From NCBI GenBank assembly GCA_013400155.1, contig VXBM01000289.1, positions 434,139-498,138 of the forward strand: a stretch of 64,000 bases of DNA. The letters are read 5' to 3'. The translations under genes and the position numbers were made by a program. A model generated the notes under the pieces. It made no database searches. It worked only from the letters and a program-made list of their open reading frames with translations, and was not told the origin of the DNA. This DNA is from Helopsaltes ochotensis (Eukaryota > Chordata > Aves > Passeriformes > Locustellidae). Within the stretch, counting starts at the first letter, position 1; each line of letters begins with the position of its first letter. Shown piece after piece: positions 61,304 to 64,000 of this stretch.

Positions 61304-64000
61304 GCATTTGAGGTGAGAAGGTCCACACGTTCCCTGTTTTCTGTGGGAGTATAAACCTGATGGAACAGTGCTGCCTGATCAGCTTCAGGCAAGGGGCTGG
61401 ATTGGAAATTACTTTTTATCCATATTTTAGTTTTTATACTGCATTCAGAAGGAGGCTTACAAAAGATCAAACACAAATGATCAAAAGTCTGAAGAACTAG
61501 GGTTCATAAAAATTTTGTCTTTCTGTCTTATCTGCCGAAGAAGTCAGGAGGTAAGTGATTATGTGCTACTTGCATGTCTCACTAGTTGTCACCTGTTGGA
61601 GCTCTGCAGGATGTGAGTGCTGCAGTTTGAGGAAGAATGAGTGACCCTTAACAGAGGGCTTAAGAGGAATTCCGGGCCTGGGGATGAAAGGGTGAGGAAC
61701 AAATCCTCTGTATTATTGAAGCGTGTGAAAGGCATGAAAGAGCTAGAGGTAAATCAATAGTTTGTATTTACAGCATGGGAGAGAAAGAAAAGATAGACTG
61801 GAGTTTATTTTTCCAGGTTATTTGAGAAAGGTTTTGTTGGGGTTTTTTTCCCCTTTAGGGAGCACAGAAATCAACTTTATATAGAATTTTATGTCTTTGG
61901 TACCCTGAAAGGTGTACCTGAAAGAAACTCTTCCCTATGTTGTCTCCCAAATAAATGATGTAGTAATTAAATGCTTTATTGGGAATGAAGCTGGAAGTTC
62001 ACAATAAAATGGTAGAGACAGAAAAAAAAATACTGAGGTTTAGTGCTTAGAGATGGAGATTAATACACACTTTAAATATAAGTGAAGAAAATATTTATCA
62101 ATTTGAATCAATAATTCTCAGTGGGAGGAGAGGTTAAGAGGACATGGCCTACCCATGTTTTGCTATTTCTTCAGTCTTATTAATTTGACATATCTCTCTA
62201 GAACTTCTTAACAATAGCCATTAAATATCATATGGTTCACTCACTGCTCTAGAAAATAATTTCTATGTGTCTAGAGGGGTGTTTGGTAGCACCTGTCACT
62301 GGTCTACCTTAACATTGTGTGCTGATGTGGTGCATTATCCTCTAATATAATGATTATAATATAATGATGAATTAATTTCAAAGGCAAGCAAGTTAAATTT
62401 CGCCTATTAGTTTGTGTAGACCCCCTAAGAACAGGACATTTCAGGGCATTTAAGATCAAATATTGTGTACAGGTGCAAAAATGTGACATTAAAGCATAAT
62501 TTAAAATGGGTAAAAAAACATAATATCCTTCTCTGTAATGATATTATGGATATTATTGGTAATATTCATAGAAACTTATTGCTTCTCTGCCTGAAATCAC
62601 CTAAATCTTTCAAAATGAAGTGTAGGAAATCACTGCTGTCATTAGATCGATGTGATCAGCCCACAGACCTTTCATTATCCTCACTTGGGTGACACATGCT
62701 ATTGCTTTGTGCAGCTGAAGGCCACAGACTCAGGGCCTGTTAGGTGATGATATATTTTAGTCAAGATTGTAACTGCCGAGTTTCTCAGCATCAGATACAG
62801 TAGGGATGCAAAAACTTTGAGAAAGTGGCTGAATATCAACTCCCAAAGCTTACTGATAGCCCCTGCCAGAGGCGAGGAGCGTTGCATTGGCTGAACTGCC
62901 TCATGCAGTACACATCTGATGCTGATGTGTTCATCACAGCAGTGGGAATATCTTGGACTCTGTGTACTGTTGAGACTGTGGTGCTGTGTGCCTGAGTCAC
63001 CCTGCCCTTCTGTACAAGGTCCAGGTGCTCCTTTGCCACTGAATCTCATGGCAGGAGCTGTTGCTGTGTGTAACTGTAAGGTAGAGGCCACTCTAGGGTG
63101 ATGTGAAAACTCTGATGCTGAGGTGCTTTCTGGTGAAATGATAAGAAGGGACCGTGGTGGATGGCTTTTGAGGCTAGACTTCACCTTTTGTCTTGGAGGA
63201 AGGGTAGCCAGGCATAGGAGATTACATGTCTCCCTTGAGTGATACTCCATTTGTAATATAATACAATGGGATAGCAGAGGATGCCGGAAGAAGAGATACC
63301 AAAGACAAAGCAAACTGGCTGAGGGGAATGCAGTCCCAGGTCAAGGTGAGCAAGTTATTCAGAATCACTCTGCTTTTTCTCTCCCCTGCTGACTTTTTTC
63401 AGATACAGTTGTTCTTGAATGATCACAATCAGTATATCAAAATAAACGCTTTATAGAGTAAGGTAAAAGGAGTTGCTGGCAAGACTGTAAATCCTTTCAT
63501 GGAACAAATGATAACTCAGCTCAAGAGCCCTTTTGTCCTGGGAGTGTGGGAAGGATATAAATTCTCTGAAAGTATCTGTCAGTTGGAATTGCTCTGCATT
63601 CATCATGCCAACCCTCTGCATCATTCATGAATGTCATAAGACACTAAAGAATTGGCACTTCATGGTGAGAATGATTAAACAACCATTATACTTCTCTTTT
63701 ACTCTGGCATGGTGCTTCGAACAGATTGCCTGTATCAAGTTCGCTTATGTCCATCTCTCCTAGTGGTGGACGTCCTTTCATGGTGGCAAGAAGACAGAAT
63801 AGCAAGAAATGCTGCTTATCATTTACAGAATAGTTTGTATGCTCTAGTACTAGCTCTGGGTACTGTTTGTTTTTACATTCTCACTATGTGACTTTGGGGA
63901 AGGTTAGAGAGCCTTGGAATGATGAGCATCCATAAATGTGTTTCTTCTCGTCATTGACTTGTGAGGGACAATGTCATATTTGAGGTGAGGTCAAAAAGCT
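61304..64000. other. Unique noncoding sequence with the window's longest open frame
   Basis: A minus-strand frame of 204 codons (62699-63313) lies in a locally GC-richer stretch. Counted from its first true ATG near 63250 it is about 180 residues. It has no recognisable domain, signal peptide or repeat, and other frames on the + strand overlap it. A 'taatataatgat' direct repeat lies at about 62343-62365. No gene is supported with confidence. Confidence 0.5.

Overview
The window reads as vertebrate nuclear DNA, almost certainly from a bird. The reasons are: (1) LINEs of the CR1 type, two with the characteristic 3' end in which a 'ttttccaac/tttttcaacc' block is followed by a degenerate ATTCTATGA-type tail (6037-6366, 56480-56570); (2) one long solo LTR of a family I recognise from bird genomes (44851-46064); (3) no Alu, L1 or other mammalian repeats; (4) AT-rich, CpG-poor, low-repeat intergenic or intronic texture. 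There are no bacterial-type genes, operons, ribosome binding sites, CRISPR arrays or phage features.

I find no protein-coding gene, rRNA or tRNA that I can support. The open reading frames are short (mostly 60-120 codons, the longest 204), lie on both strands and overlap each other, and I recognise no protein family in any of them except the decayed CR1 reverse transcriptase. The window is best described as an intergenic region or part of a very long intron. Some segments look like internal exons (open frame, pyrimidine tract plus CAG, downstream GT), mainly on the + strand between about 7.9 and 16.4 kb. They are weak candidates and could be chance.

Layout: 0-6 kb, unique sequence with two microsatellites. 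6.04-6.37 kb, a CR1 fragment with an intact catalytic motif but a large internal deletion. 7.06-7.64 kb, an AT-rich block resembling a conserved noncoding element. 7.9-16.4 kb, unique sequence with exon-like segments and a 38-bp LTR 3'-end remnant at 13.24 kb. 19.06-19.13 kb, an (ATC)n microsatellite. 22.2-22.5 kb, an ancient reverse-oriented CR1/L3-like fragment, followed by a poly-T tract with the only N in the window. 25.0-25.35 kb, a second possible regulatory block. 27.7-36 kb, several simple repeats and a 36-bp tandem duplication. 39.9-40.25 kb, a third possible regulatory block. 44.85-46.06 kb, the solo LTR with an apparent 6-bp target duplication. 49.82-49.90 kb, an uninterrupted 77-nt poly-T tract. 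56.5 kb, a short CR1 3' end. 60.06-61.30 kb, a long decayed CR1 spanning much of the reverse transcriptase and the 3' UTR. The last 2.7 kb is unique sequence with the longest open frame (minus strand).

I found no convincing new biological system. The most checkable leads are the noncoding blocks, the exon-like segments, the solo LTR and its internal repeat structure, and the 77-nt homopolymer.
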